Shown: positions 25,578 to 34,001 of the stretch, piece by piece
How the letters are laid out: each line of letters opens with the position of its first letter
Position numbering within the stretch: the stretch's first letter is position 1
Assembly: GCA_030065825.1 (NCBI GenBank)
Contig: JASJCY010000014.1
Coordinates: forward strand, 1 to 55,365
Direction: 5' to 3'
Length of the DNA stretch: 55,365 bases
Source: Nostocaceae cyanobacterium
Lineage (GTDB): Bacteria; Cyanobacteriota; Cyanobacteriia; Cyanobacteriales; Nostocaceae
Translations under genes and position numbers: made by a program
Notes under the pieces: generated by a model
Databases searched by the model: none
Told to the model about the DNA's origin: nothing
What the model saw: the letters and a program-made list of their open reading frames with translations, nothing else

Positions 25578-26928
25578 CTTCTGTAATTAGGGGTTGTGGA
25601 TGAGCAGAAAATCTGGCATTTCGTAAAGCCATAACCGCATTTATGGAATTTTGTACCCAATATTTCCGTGCAAAACGTACTAATTGTCGAGAATTACCAG
25701 ATTTCACAATTCCAATAATGGGTACTTTGGCTTTTTCTTTATCTCCTGAATATTCTTGTAAAATTGTTAGTAAAAGACGCTGTGTTTCCATATTTTTTGC
25801 TTGCTGGGGAGTTAATTCAACCATTACCATTTGTACTGTTTCCACAGGTTCAATATCTTCTACAATTAATTGCATTTTGTCTTCTCGGCGGTCTACTTTA
25901 CCCCAAATAATTAATCGCCTATCAACTTCTAGTAATAAATTAATGCGTTCATATGTCTTAGGAAACACAACCGCTTCTGATGATGTTGTTAAATCTTCTA
26001 TCTGCAAAAATGCCATGGGGTCGCCTTTTTTGGTAATCACTTTGTTGACATTATTAAGCATGACTACCGCACAAACTATTGATTCTTCTTTTTGATCTCC
26101 TAGTTGAGAAAGGTTAATAGGTGCAAGAACTCTTGCTGATTTCTGTAGGGTTTTTAAAGGATGATCGGAAACGTAAAATCCTAATAATTCCTTTTCCTTT
26201 TGCAACTTTTCTTGTGGCATTAATTCAGGAACAGGTTTGGCTTTGGGAGCCATTTCAAAGGCTTTATTTGTTTGGGTATTCGTAGATTGAGAAAATTCAA
26301 TTCCAAACATATCAAACAGATTTCCCTGTCCACTGGCTCTATCCTTGGCGCGAGATTGTGCCCAATCGTACACCAATTCCAGATCCTCAATTAACTGCTT
26401 ACGATTAGAATCGATTTTGTCAAAGGCTCCACAATAAATCAGAGACTGCAAAGTGCGACGGTTGACAGTACCCAAATCCACGCGATCGCAAAAATCTGCT
26501 AAGGTTTGAAATTCCCCTCCCTCTTCTCTAGCTGCTAAAATCGCTGCGATGGCATTGTGTCCCACGTTACGCACTGCTGACAAGCCAAACACAATTTTGC
26601 CATCTAATGGGGTAAAATCTACTCCAGAACGATTAATATCTGGCGGTTCTATGTGAATATCCATATTTATACAGGTGGAAATATATTTCTGCACCTTGTC
26701 TGTATCCCCACTGTTAGCGGTCAATAATGCCGCCATGTATTCCAAAGGATAATTCGCTTTTAAATATGCTGTTTGATAAGTTACATATCCATAGGCGGTA
26801 GAGTGGGACTTGTTAAAACAATTGGCGGCTATTAATCCATTGGCGATGGCAAAATTATGGTCATGTTCTACACCAATGTCATATACTTTTTGCGTCCCTA
26901 AATATTTACGAGTAATGATTTTAACCAT
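25573..26928 (-). CDS. dnaE-C: DNA polymerase III alpha subunit, C-terminal half with split-intein C-fragment
   Basis: The second half of the replicative polymerase, expressed separately and joined to its N-terminal half by protein trans-splicing. Residues 1-36 (MVKIITRKYLGTQKVYDIGV to GLIAAN) are the IntC fragment; the extein starts at Cys37 (CFNKSHSTAYGYVTYQTAYL), the standard DnaE splice point. The polymerase part carries YPLEYMAALLTANSGDTDKV, VNRRTLQSLIYCGAFD (helix-hairpin-helix region) and an OB-fold near 285-360. The intein's block G has terminal Asn36 with His24 in HDHNF, so it looks competent. The dnaE-N partner must lie elsewhere; it is not in this window. The 451-residue length is as expected for cyanobacterial dnaE-C. 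Confidence 0.96.
   Translation of the reverse strand: MVKIITRKYLGTQKVYDIGVEHDHNFAIANGLIAANCFNKSHSTAYGYVTYQTAYLKANYPLEYMAALLTANSGDTDKVQKYISTCINMDIHIEPPDINRSGVDFTPLDGKIVFGLSAVRNVGHNAIAAILAAREEGGEFQTLADFCDRVDLGTVNRRTLQSLIYCGAFDKIDSNRKQLIEDLELVYDWAQSRAKDRASGQGNLFDMFGIEFSQSTNTQTNKAFEMAPKAKPVPELMPQEKLQKEKELLGFYVSDHPLKTLQKSARVLAPINLSQLGDQKEESIVCAVVMLNNVNKVITKKGDPMAFLQIEDLTTSSEAVVFPKTYERINLLLEVDRRLIIWGKVDRREDKMQLIVEDIEPVETVQMVMVELTPQQAKNMETQRLLLTILQEYSGDKEKAKVPIIGIVKSGNSRQLVRFARKYWVQNSINAVMALRNARFSAHPQPLITEG
26821..26928 (-). other. DnaE split-intein C-terminal fragment (36 residues)
   Basis: Encodes the IntC part, ending ...LIAAN before the +1 Cys. Close in length and sequence to the fast-splicing Nostoc punctiforme DnaE IntC; differences such as AAN rather than ASN before the cut are also known in Synechocystis. 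Excised on splicing. Confidence 0.93.
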
Positions 26929-27674
26929 TTGTCATCTGGGTAAAGGTAAAAGGTGAATGGCACTCTTGTTAAGTACTTTTCTCTTGCACGAACTCATTTC
27001 CAGGATCAGCCTGGAGATATATCCTCTGGAGGCTCTGCCTTCATACTGAATGGGAGGCAATAGTCCACCTTAAATACATTACAAGGTAAAACCTTGTAAC
27101 GAGGAATGAGGGAAGGAGGGAACGAGGGACACAAAAGACCCAAGATTGCCAGATTGAAGAAGATTTTTCCCTTAACAAGCGATTGGGGTCATTCATACCT
27201 TGGACTATTCAAAGGCAACCATGGAGAAACTGGGTTTATTAGGAATATTAACCTGTAAAAACCCTAATTTTTCCTTGATAAACCCGATTTTTGGTGCAGT
27301 TGCAAGATTTCACAGGTAATTACCAACTACCAATTACCTTCTTTTCAAAGAAACTATGACATCACCATGTCAAAAAATCATAACAAAAAAAATATCAAGC
27401 TAAAGCCAGTGATAAAGCTATTATAGCAGAAAATATACTTCCGCAAACCTTGAAATTCCGTTCCTCTAAAACAAAAAAATTTCTTAATAATTTACGAATT
27501 TGACAGAGAAATATGATTTTGTAAATTCTTAATAAAAGTTGAGAATCAAGGGATGGAATCAAAATCTGGCGTTGCTAATTTTTCATTCCCTATTTTCAAA
27601 CCAAATTGTACCAATTGAGTACTATACAGAAATCTGTATTAAAATCAAACACTTGAGTCAACAAGGAAGTAAAC
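26929..27674. other. Intergenic region between dnaE-C and gatA
   Basis: About 750 bases holding divergent promoters. Visible pieces: a CCAGGATCAGCCTGG hairpin (27000-27014), an ACAAGGTAAAACCTTGT hairpin near 27081-27097, and an AAACCCGATTTTTGG-type dispersed repeat (27230-27312). A possible gatA promoter is TTGAGT near 27616 with TATTAA 16 bases later; weak. No gene seen. Confidence 0.35.
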
Positions 27675-29135
27675 ATGGCATCCATCCGTGAGTTGCACAA
27701 ACAATTAATTACCAAAGAACGTTCTGCTGTTGAAATGACCCAAGAGACTTTAAACCGCATTCAAACATTAGAGCCGCAAATACACAGTTTCTTGTGCGTA
27801 ACGGCGGAAAAAGCATTAGAACAAGCGCAGGCTGTGGATGCTAAAATTGCTGCTGGTGAAGAAATTGGCATCCTGGAAGGAATTCCCGTCGCGATTAAAG
27901 ACAATATGTGTACCAAAGGAATTCCTACCACCTGCGCTTCCAGGATTTTAGAGAATTTTGTACCTCCTTATGAATCAACGGTAACCCAAAAACTGTTAGA
28001 TGCAGGGGCAGTGACGGTGGGTAAAACCAATATGGATGAGTTCGCTATGGGTAGTTCCTGCGAAACCTCAGCTTACCAAATTACTGGTAACCCCTGGGAT
28101 GTATCCCGGGTTCCTGGAGGTTCTTCAGGGGGTTCCGCAGCGGCTGTAGCAGCCCAAGAATGCATTGTTTCCCTTGGTTCGGATACTGGGGGTTCCATTC
28201 GTCTCCCGGCATCTTTTTGTGGTGTAGTGGGAATGAAACCGACTTACGGACTAGTTTCCCGTTACGGTTTGGTAGCTTATGCTTCTTCTTTAGATCAAAT
28301 TGGTCCGTTTGGTCGTAGTGTTGAAGATACAGCAATATTATTAAATGCGATCGCAGGTTACGATCCCAAAGATTCCACCAGCCTGAAGGTAGAAATTCCT
28401 GACTATGCTGGTAACTTAAAGAAAAACCTCAAACCCAGGGGACAATTAAAAATTGGTATTATTCAAGAAACTTTTGGTGAAGGTTTAGATCCTGTAGTTA
28501 AAGAAACCGTCACCAAAGCCATTGAACAACTACAAAATTTGGGTGCGGAAGTGGAAGTAGTTTCTTGTCCTCGCTTCCGTTACGGTTTATCTAGTTATTA
28601 CATTATCGCTCCTTCGGAAGCATCAGCCAACTTGGCTCGTTATGATGGTGTCAAGTATGGCTATCGGGCTGAAGATGCAGATAATCTGCTGTCGATGTAT
28701 ACCCACACCCGTGCTACTGGCTTTGGTACAGAAGTAAAACGACGGATTATGATTGGTACCTATGCCCTTTCTGCTGGTTATTATGACGCTTATTACTTAA
28801 CAGCGCAAAAAGTCCGGACTTTGATTAAGCAAGACTTTGAGAATGCATTTTTAAAGGTAGATGTTTTAGTCTGTCCTACTGCACCCACTACCGCATTTAA
28901 AGCTGGTGAAAAAACAGCTGATCCCTTGAGCATGTATTTAACTGACTTAATGACTATTCCTGTGAATCTTGCAGGTTTACCAGGTATCAGTGTACCCTGT
29001 GGTTTTGATGAAAAAGGACTACCAATTGGTTTACAACTTATAGGTAATACTTTGCAAGAAGACTTATTATTGCAAGTCGCTTATGCTTATGAACAGTCTA
29101 CTGATTGGCATTTACGTCAGCCAGCAATTGTTTAA
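27675..29135 (+). CDS. gatA: Aspartyl/glutamyl-tRNA amidotransferase subunit A
   Basis: A 486-residue GatA, the amidase that releases ammonia from glutamine so GatB can convert Glu-tRNA(Gln) (or Asp-tRNA(Asn)) to the amide form. The triad is present: Lys in [20 protein letters not shown] and [40 protein letters not shown] and the C-terminal [20 protein letters not shown] are diagnostic of GatA. Start ATG 27675 with AAGGAAG upstream. gatB and gatC are not adjacent, as is usual in cyanobacteria. A six-copy tandem array begins ten bases after the stop. Confidence 0.97.
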   Translation: MASIRELHKQLITKERSAVEMTQETLNRIQTLEPQIHSFLCVTAEKALEQAQAVDAKIAAGEEIGILEGIPVAIKDNMCTKGIPTTCASRILENFVPPYESTVTQKLLDAGAVTVGKTNMDEFAMGSSCETSAYQITGNPWDVSRVPGGSSGGSAAAVAAQECIVSLGSDTGGSIRLPASFCGVVGMKPTYGLVSRYGLVAYASSLDQIGPFGRSVEDTAILLNAIAGYDPKDSTSLKVEIPDYAGNLKKNLKPRGQLKIGIIQETFGEGLDPVVKETVTKAIEQLQNLGAEVEVVSCPRFRYGLSSYYIIAPSEASANLARYDGVKYGYRAEDADNLLSMYTHTRATGFGTEVKRRIMIGTYALSAGYYDAYYLTAQKVRTLIKQDFENAFLKVDVLVCPTAPTTAFKAGEKTADPLSMYLTDLMTIPVNLAGLPGISVPCGFDEKGLPIGLQLIGNTLQEDLLLQVAYAYEQSTDWHLRQPAIV

Positions 29136-29145
29136 TAAATTAGGA

Positions 29146-29453
29146 GTTTGTAGGGATGCAAAGCTTCCACCCATAAGTCAGGAATTAGCAGACGCAAAGT
29201 TTGTAGGGGTGCAAAGCTTGCACCCATAAGTCAGGAATTAGCAGACGCAAAGTTTGTAGGGGTGCAAAGCTTGCACCCATAAGTCAGGAATTAGCAGACC
29301 CAAAGTTTGTAGGGATGCAAAGCTTGCACCCATAAGTCAGGAATTAGCAGACCCAAAGTTTGTAGGGATGCAAAGCTTCCACCCATAAGTCAGGAATTAG
29401 CAGACGCAAAGTTTGTAGGGATGCAAAGCTTCCACCCATAAGTCAGGAATTAG
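29146..29453. repeat. Six tandem 53-bp repeats after gatA
   Basis: Units start at 29146, 29199, 29252, 29305, 29358 and 29411, exactly 53 bases apart: GTTTGTAGGGGTGCAAAGCT, TGCACCCATAAGTCAGGAAT, TAGCAGACGCAAA. Each has a small palindrome GTGCAAAGCTTGCAC; half the units have GATGCAAAGCTTCCAC instead, which weakens it. An inverted half-unit lies at 29580-29611 (GGGCGCAAGCTTTGCGCCC, then CTACAAAC). Confidence 0.9.
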
Positions 29454-29639
29454 AAGTTAGGAGTTGGAAGTGAATAATTTGTTTTAGATATTATGTGTGA
29501 GTTTAAAACTAATTCAAGCACCTAACGCACTTTCACATTCTATGGTGCATTATGACTTTAGTATAACGCACTCTACTAAAGTTATGGGCGCAAGCTTTGC
29601 GCCCCTACAAACTCTTAATTCTTAACTCTTCACTATTTA

Positions 29640-30458
29640 TTACCAATCACTATCTAAGGTAAAGACCATGTTTTCTACCGCACCATTTTTTCCTAAAGGT
29701 TTTGCTTGTTTCTGATTAAGAGATACCAAGACTGCACCTGCATTTCCAGAACGTACAAATACCTGTTTGTTTCCTTTCCAGGTTTTACGATCGCCTTTTT
29801 TTAATATGCCTTCAAATTCAGTTTTACCGTCTACTTTTACTCGTAACCATGATTCCCCTTGAAGTTCTAAAGTAACTTCAATTGTGTTGGAAATAGCCTC
29901 AGGTGTGGGGGATGGTGTTGGTGTGGTAGCTGTTGGTATGGTAGCTGTTGGTGTAGTAGGTTCTGGTGTAGAAATAGATTCTGTTGGGGAATTTACTGTT
30001 GTTGCTGTTGGTTGTTTTTCGGAAGCTATAGGTTCTGCATTACGTCTGGAGTTAATTATATAAAATAGTCCGACGCTAGCAGTTACTAATAGTGCTAATA
30101 CAAGAACGTAAGGAAGAAAAATAGGTAAGTATTTACTTACTTTTTCCTCTACATCGTCATTTTCCTCTTCTGATTCTAATTCTGGGGGAGGTGGAGAGGA
30201 AATTTCTTCAAAATACTGTGCTAAAGCATTACCATCAGATCCGACAACATCCCCATAACGACGAATGAATCCTTTGACGTAAATAGATTCTGGTAAGTCT
30301 TCAAATTTTCCTGCTTCTAAAGCTTTTAATAAAGTCGGTCTAATCAGGGTTTGTGCAGATATATCTTCTATACTTAGAGATTTCTGCTCTCTCAGACGCT
30401 GTAACTTTTCTAATATTTCGTGAATTTGCTCTTTTTGAACTTCATTTAAAACCTTCAC
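29640..30458 (-). CDS. RodZ-like HTH membrane protein with C-terminal DUF4115 domain
   Basis: A 272-residue protein with the full RodZ plan: cytosolic HTH at about 12-85 (LQRLREQKSLSIEDISAQTL, LEAGKFEDLPESIYVKGFIR), an acidic linker, a membrane helix at about 110-133 (LPIFLPYVLVLALLVTASVG), a periplasmic Thr/Pro-rich linker at about 145-190, and a beta domain at about 191-270 (LELQGESWLRVKVDGKTEFE, GILKKGDRKTW) of DUF4115 type. RodZ couples MreB filaments to the wall elongation machinery and sets cell shape. The gene opposes gatA and is separated from it by repeats. The cyanobacterial function is inferred from the family. Confidence 0.85.
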   Translation of the reverse strand: MKVLNEVQKEQIHEILEKLQRLREQKSLSIEDISAQTLIRPTLLKALEAGKFEDLPESIYVKGFIRRYGDVVGSDGNALAQYFEEISSPPPPELESEEENDDVEEKVSKYLPIFLPYVLVLALLVTASVGLFYIINSRRNAEPIASEKQPTATTVNSPTESISTPEPTTPTATIPTATTPTPSPTPEAISNTIEVTLELQGESWLRVKVDGKTEFEGILKKGDRKTWKGNKQVFVRSGNAGAVLVSLNQKQAKPLGKNGAVENMVFTLDSDW

Positions 30459-30639
30459 CCTCTTCTCCTCATATCATCCACTAATTAAAGTATATAGATA
30501 ATCCAAGTTGCTAGTACTGCTGTCTTAGAAGTTATAGACATAGGGACTATTCTCGTGTTCTGGTTGGGTTATTCGTTTTCCATGGAAACAACAGTTTTAT
30601 TTACAAAATTTATCATAAATTCTTTTGGGCTAAGTCATA

Positions 30640-30790
30640 TCTTGCACCATTTGAGGGTAAGCAGGTAGAAACCAGGTTTATGAATCAAAAATTAGGGTTT
30701 TTCCCAATAAACCCCGACAGTCGCTACCCGGTGGAAGGTTCCCCACGACCTGGATCTATAAGTAACCGCAACCCGCTGTTAGTACAAGTC
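30640..30790. repeat. Dispersed repeat with ATATCTTGCACC end
   Basis: Begins CATATCTTGCACCATTTGAG like the element at 22116 and shares an inner AAACCCCGACAGTCGCTACC block with it; the right end is unclear. The rest of 30459-30895 holds no gene. Confidence 0.45.
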
Positions 30791-30895
30791 TTGCTTGTTG
30801 ATCCAGATGCATTCCCGTGCGATCGCAAATTCTTAATTTAGAAATACAAAAGTTACCCAGTTAAGAAATGATGTATTGTATTTACAAATACCAAT

Positions 30896-31786
30896 ATGAG
30901 GAGAAATCATCTGCAAGTTTCGATACAATTCCTATTCAATCTGCTAGTTTGGGTATCCATAGTGACTGGAATTTCCTATGGTGCTGTCTGTCTGTGGCTT
31001 TTTTTTAACCAAACTCGGTTTATCTTTTTTCCTTCTGCGGTGATTGAAACAACACCAGAGTTTTTTAGTCTGAATTATGAAGAGGTTTGGTTAAGTGTAA
31101 AAGGAGACTCAAACAAAGTTGAACGCATTCACGGTTGGTGGATTCCCAATCAACAACCGGAGGCTAAGGTGTTATTGTACTTACATGGTAATGGTATCAA
31201 TATTGGTGCGAATGTTGCCCATGCTAATCGTTTTTATCAATTAGGGTTTTCTGTGCTGCTAATTGATTATCGTGGTTATGGTCGTAGTGATGGTTCTTTT
31301 CCTAATGAAGTACAAGTATATGAGGACGCAGCGGTAGCTTGGGATTACTTGGTACAGCAAAAACAGATTCCACCCAGTCAAATTTTTATTTATGGACATT
31401 CTTTAGGGGGTGCTGTAGCTATTGATTTGGCTGTGAAACAAAAAGAAGCAGCGGGATTAATTGTGGAAAGTTCTTTTACCTCTGTTAAAGACGTGGTGAT
31501 CCACAGAAACAATTTTTGGATGTTTCCTGTCGATTTGATGTTAACCCAGCGGTTTGAATCGATTAATAAAGTATCAAATTTAAAAATGCCTGTTTTATTC
31601 ATCCATGGTACTGCTGATTTAACAGTACCATCTTTTATGAGTCAAAATCTTTATAAAGCTGCTCCAGAACCAAAAACAATTATGATGGTTACAGGGGCTG
31701 GACACAATAATGCTGCTGAAGTGGCTGCTTACGAATATATACAGGCAGTGAAGTCGTTGATAGAACAATCAAAAACATCAGTATAA
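30896..31786 (+). CDS. Alpha/beta hydrolase, BEM46/YqkD-like, membrane-anchored
   Basis: A 296-residue serine hydrolase. Residues about 10-32 are a membrane helix (FLFNLLVWVSIVTGISYGAV). The oxyanion region is YLHGNGINIG; the nucleophile elbow is GHSLGGAVA; Asp is in HGTADLTVP and His in GAGHNN, completing the Ser-Asp-His triad. The LIDYRGYGRSDGS strand is characteristic of the BEM46 group, whose substrates are mostly unknown lipids or esters. The catalytic residues are seen; the role is not. A long heptamer repeat starts within ten bases after the stop. Confidence 0.87.
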   Translation: MRRNHLQVSIQFLFNLLVWVSIVTGISYGAVCLWLFFNQTRFIFFPSAVIETTPEFFSLNYEEVWLSVKGDSNKVERIHGWWIPNQQPEAKVLLYLHGNGINIGANVAHANRFYQLGFSVLLIDYRGYGRSDGSFPNEVQVYEDAAVAWDYLVQQKQIPPSQIFIYGHSLGGAVAIDLAVKQKEAAGLIVESSFTSVKDVVIHRNNFWMFPVDLMLTQRFESINKVSNLKMPVLFIHGTADLTVPSFMSQNLYKAAPEPKTIMMVTGAGHNNAAEVAAYEYIQAVKSLIEQSKTSV

Positions 31787-31790
31787 ATGA

Positions 31791-31969
31791 AATAGGGAGT
31801 AGGGAATAGGGAATAGGGAATAGGGAATAGGGAATAGGGAATAGGGAATAGGGAATAGGGAATAGGGAATAGGGAATAGGGAATGGGAAATAGGGAATAG
31901 GGAATAGGGAATAGGGAATAGGGAATAGGGAATAGGGAATAGGGATTGGGGAATAGGAATTGGGGAATA
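31791..31969. repeat. Long (GGGAATA)n heptamer tract
   Basis: Over twenty near-perfect tandem GGGAATA heptamers with a few variants (GGGAGTA, GGGAAAT, GGGATTGG). Typical short tandem repeat of filamentous cyanobacteria; length is probably unstable. Open frames across it are artefacts of the repeat. Confidence 0.92.
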
Positions 31970-31992
31970 AGTGAGTCCAGCAACCAAGTTAT

Positions 31993-32007
31993 GTAGTATA
32001 ATACTAC
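31993..32007 (+). promoter_or_regulatory. Consensus -10 box inside a perfect palindrome, argS promoter candidate
   Basis: GTAGTATAATACTAC is a perfect 15-base palindrome (centre A at 32000) containing TATAAT at 31997-32002. No good -35 is seen 17 bases upstream, so an activator or repressor site overlapping the -10 is possible. It lies 35 bases before a 19-codon leader ORF and about 95 before argS. Confidence 0.5.
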
Positions 32008-32036
32008 AAATCTTGTCAGTCAAAGGAAGACTTACA

Positions 32037-32096
32037 ATGCATCTGTTAACTCAAACAGAAAGTCACAACCTCATGGTTGTCCAAACCGCAAATTAA
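32037..32096 (+). CDS. Possible 19-codon leader ORF before argS
   Basis: ATG 32037 to TAA 32096 encodes [19 protein letters not shown]. An AAGGAAG sequence stands at ribosome-binding distance (32023-32029). The stop is two bases before the argS ATG, so ribosomes ending here could restart at argS. It contains no arginine codon, so classic Arg attenuation is unlikely. Whether it is translated is unknown. Confidence 0.4.
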   Translation: MHLLTQTESHNLMVVQTAN

Positions 32097-32098
32097 AC

Positions 32099-33853
32099 AT
32101 GAACGCTACACAAGAGCAACTTAAGGTAAAATTACAGCAGGCGATGGCAGCAGCGTTAGGTGCAGAATATGCTGATGCTGACCCGATTTTGGCGACTACG
32201 AACAATCCTAAATTTGGTGATTATCAGTCAAATGTATCGTTATCCTTAGCGAAAAAGGTAGGACAACAACCGCGAGCGATCGCATCTGCTATTGTTGATA
32301 AACTAGATGTATCGGATATCTGCGAATCTCCAGAAATTGCTGGTCCGGGGTTTATCAATCTGCGACTAAAGACAGCATACCTGGAAGCGCAAATCAATGC
32401 TATGGAAGTTGATTCCCGGTTGGGTGTCCAGAAAGCGAAGTATCCCCAACGGGAGATTGTAGATTTTTCTAGTCCCAATATTGCTAAGGAAATGCATGTT
32501 GGGCATTTACGGTCTACTATTATTGGAGATAGTATTGCCCGAATTTTGGAATTTAAGGGACATGATGTACTGCGGTTAAATCATGTCGGTGATTGGGGTA
32601 CGCAGTTTGGGATGTTAATTACCTATCTGCGGGAAGTTTACCCCCAAGCGCTAACCACTGCAAATGCTTTGGATATTGGGGATTTGGTAAGCTTTTATAA
32701 ACAAGCCAAAAAGCGGTTTGATGATGATGAGGTTTTCCAAGAAGCAGCACGGCAAGAGGTTGTAAGATTACAAGCAGGAGCGGAAGATACAATCCATGCT
32801 TGGAAACTGTTGTGTGAACAGTCGCGTCAGGAGTTTCAAGTCATTTATGATTTATTGGATATTCAATTACAGGAAAGGGGTGAATCTTTCTACAATCCTT
32901 TGTTAACCGCAGTGGTAGAAGATTTAGAGAAAGCTGGGTTACTGGAAGAAAGTGAGGGTGCAAAAGTCGTATTTTTAGAAGGGTTTACCAATAAGGAAGG
33001 TCAACCTTTACCGCTGATTGTGCAAAAATCCGATGGTGGTTATAACTACGCGACTACTGATTTAGCTGCTCTGCGTCACCGGATTGAAAAAGAGGAAGCG
33101 AAGCGGTTAATTTATATTACAGATTCTGGACAAGGGGGACACTTTGCTGGTGTATTTCAAGTAGCACAGCGAGCGGGGTGGATTCCCGATGATGTGGAAA
33201 TTGTCCATGTCCCCTTTGGTTTGGTGTTAGGGGAAGATGGTAAGAAGTTCAAAACCCGTTCCGGTGATACGGTGCGGTTGCGGGATTTACTGGATGAAGC
33301 GGTGTTCCGTGCGCGTAAGGATTTAGAAGCAAGATTAAAGGAAGAAGGACGCACAGAAACCCAGGAGTTTATCAATCATGTAGCAGAAGTGGTTGGTATT
33401 AGTGCGGTGAAGTATGCTGATTTGAGTCAGAACCGTACTACTGACTATAAGTTTAGTTTTGATCGGATGCTGTCTCTGAAGGGGAATACGGCACCTTATA
33501 TGCTTTATGCTTATGTCAGGACTCAGGGGATTGCCAGGTCAGGTAATATTGATTTTACTCAGTTAGGAAGTGGAAAGATTTTCCTGAAGGAGGAGACGGA
33601 ATTTACCCTAGCAAAGCATTTGTTGCAGTTGGATGCAGCAATTAGTGAGGTTGAACAAGAATTGTTACCGAATAGGTTGTGTGATTACTTGTATCAATTG
33701 AGTGATAAGTTTAATAAGTTCTACGAGAATTGTCCAGTGTTGAAGTCCCAGGAACCTGTGAGAACTTCGCGGTTAGCTTTGTGTGATTTGACTGCGCGGA
33801 CTTTGAAGTTGGGATTATCGTTGTTGGGAATTCGGGTGTTGGAGAGAATGTAG
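32099..33853 (+). CDS. argS: Arginyl-tRNA synthetase
   Basis: A 584-residue class I synthetase charging tRNA(Arg). The N-terminal Add-1 domain covers about 1-110, the HIGH-type signature is [13 protein letters not shown], followed by [15 protein letters not shown], specific for ArgRS. The KMSKS-equivalent is [12 protein letters not shown], and the C-terminal DALR domain ends [20 protein letters not shown], then GIRVLERM. Length and motif order are standard. Possible control by the upstream palindromic promoter and leader ORF. After the stop a CGCAGAGACGCAAAGACGCA-type repeat begins. Confidence 0.97.
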   Translation: MNATQEQLKVKLQQAMAAALGAEYADADPILATTNNPKFGDYQSNVSLSLAKKVGQQPRAIASAIVDKLDVSDICESPEIAGPGFINLRLKTAYLEAQINAMEVDSRLGVQKAKYPQREIVDFSSPNIAKEMHVGHLRSTIIGDSIARILEFKGHDVLRLNHVGDWGTQFGMLITYLREVYPQALTTANALDIGDLVSFYKQAKKRFDDDEVFQEAARQEVVRLQAGAEDTIHAWKLLCEQSRQEFQVIYDLLDIQLQERGESFYNPLLTAVVEDLEKAGLLEESEGAKVVFLEGFTNKEGQPLPLIVQKSDGGYNYATTDLAALRHRIEKEEAKRLIYITDSGQGGHFAGVFQVAQRAGWIPDDVEIVHVPFGLVLGEDGKKFKTRSGDTVRLRDLLDEAVFRARKDLEARLKEEGRTETQEFINHVAEVVGISAVKYADLSQNRTTDYKFSFDRMLSLKGNTAPYMLYAYVRTQGIARSGNIDFTQLGSGKIFLKEETEFTLAKHLLQLDAAISEVEQELLPNRLCDYLYQLSDKFNKFYENCPVLKSQEPVRTSRLALCDLTARTLKLGLSLLGIRVLERM

Positions 33854-34001
33854 GGATTTCTCTCACGCAGAGACGCAAAGACGCAAAGAAAAATAAGATT
33901 ACTTTGCGTCTTTGTGGTTTGTTAAAATAACCACGAAAGGTGCAGAAAAAACGAAGCAAAAAGGTAAGATTATGAGCAATTTAGATAACTAAATAAACTT
34001 A

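Noticed and set aside
28081-28335. 84-codon minus-strand frame inside gatA
   Set aside because: Antisense shadow of the conserved GGSSGGS region of gatA.
31993-32007. NtcA-type site in GTAGTATAATACTAC
   Set aside because: NtcA needs GTA-N8-TAC; here the spacing between GTA and TAC is nine, so only a generic palindrome is claimed.
31729-32023. Two overlapping minus-strand frames rich in PYSLFPI repeats
   Set aside because: They only translate the GGGAATA heptamer tract; a 7-base unit stays open in several frames.
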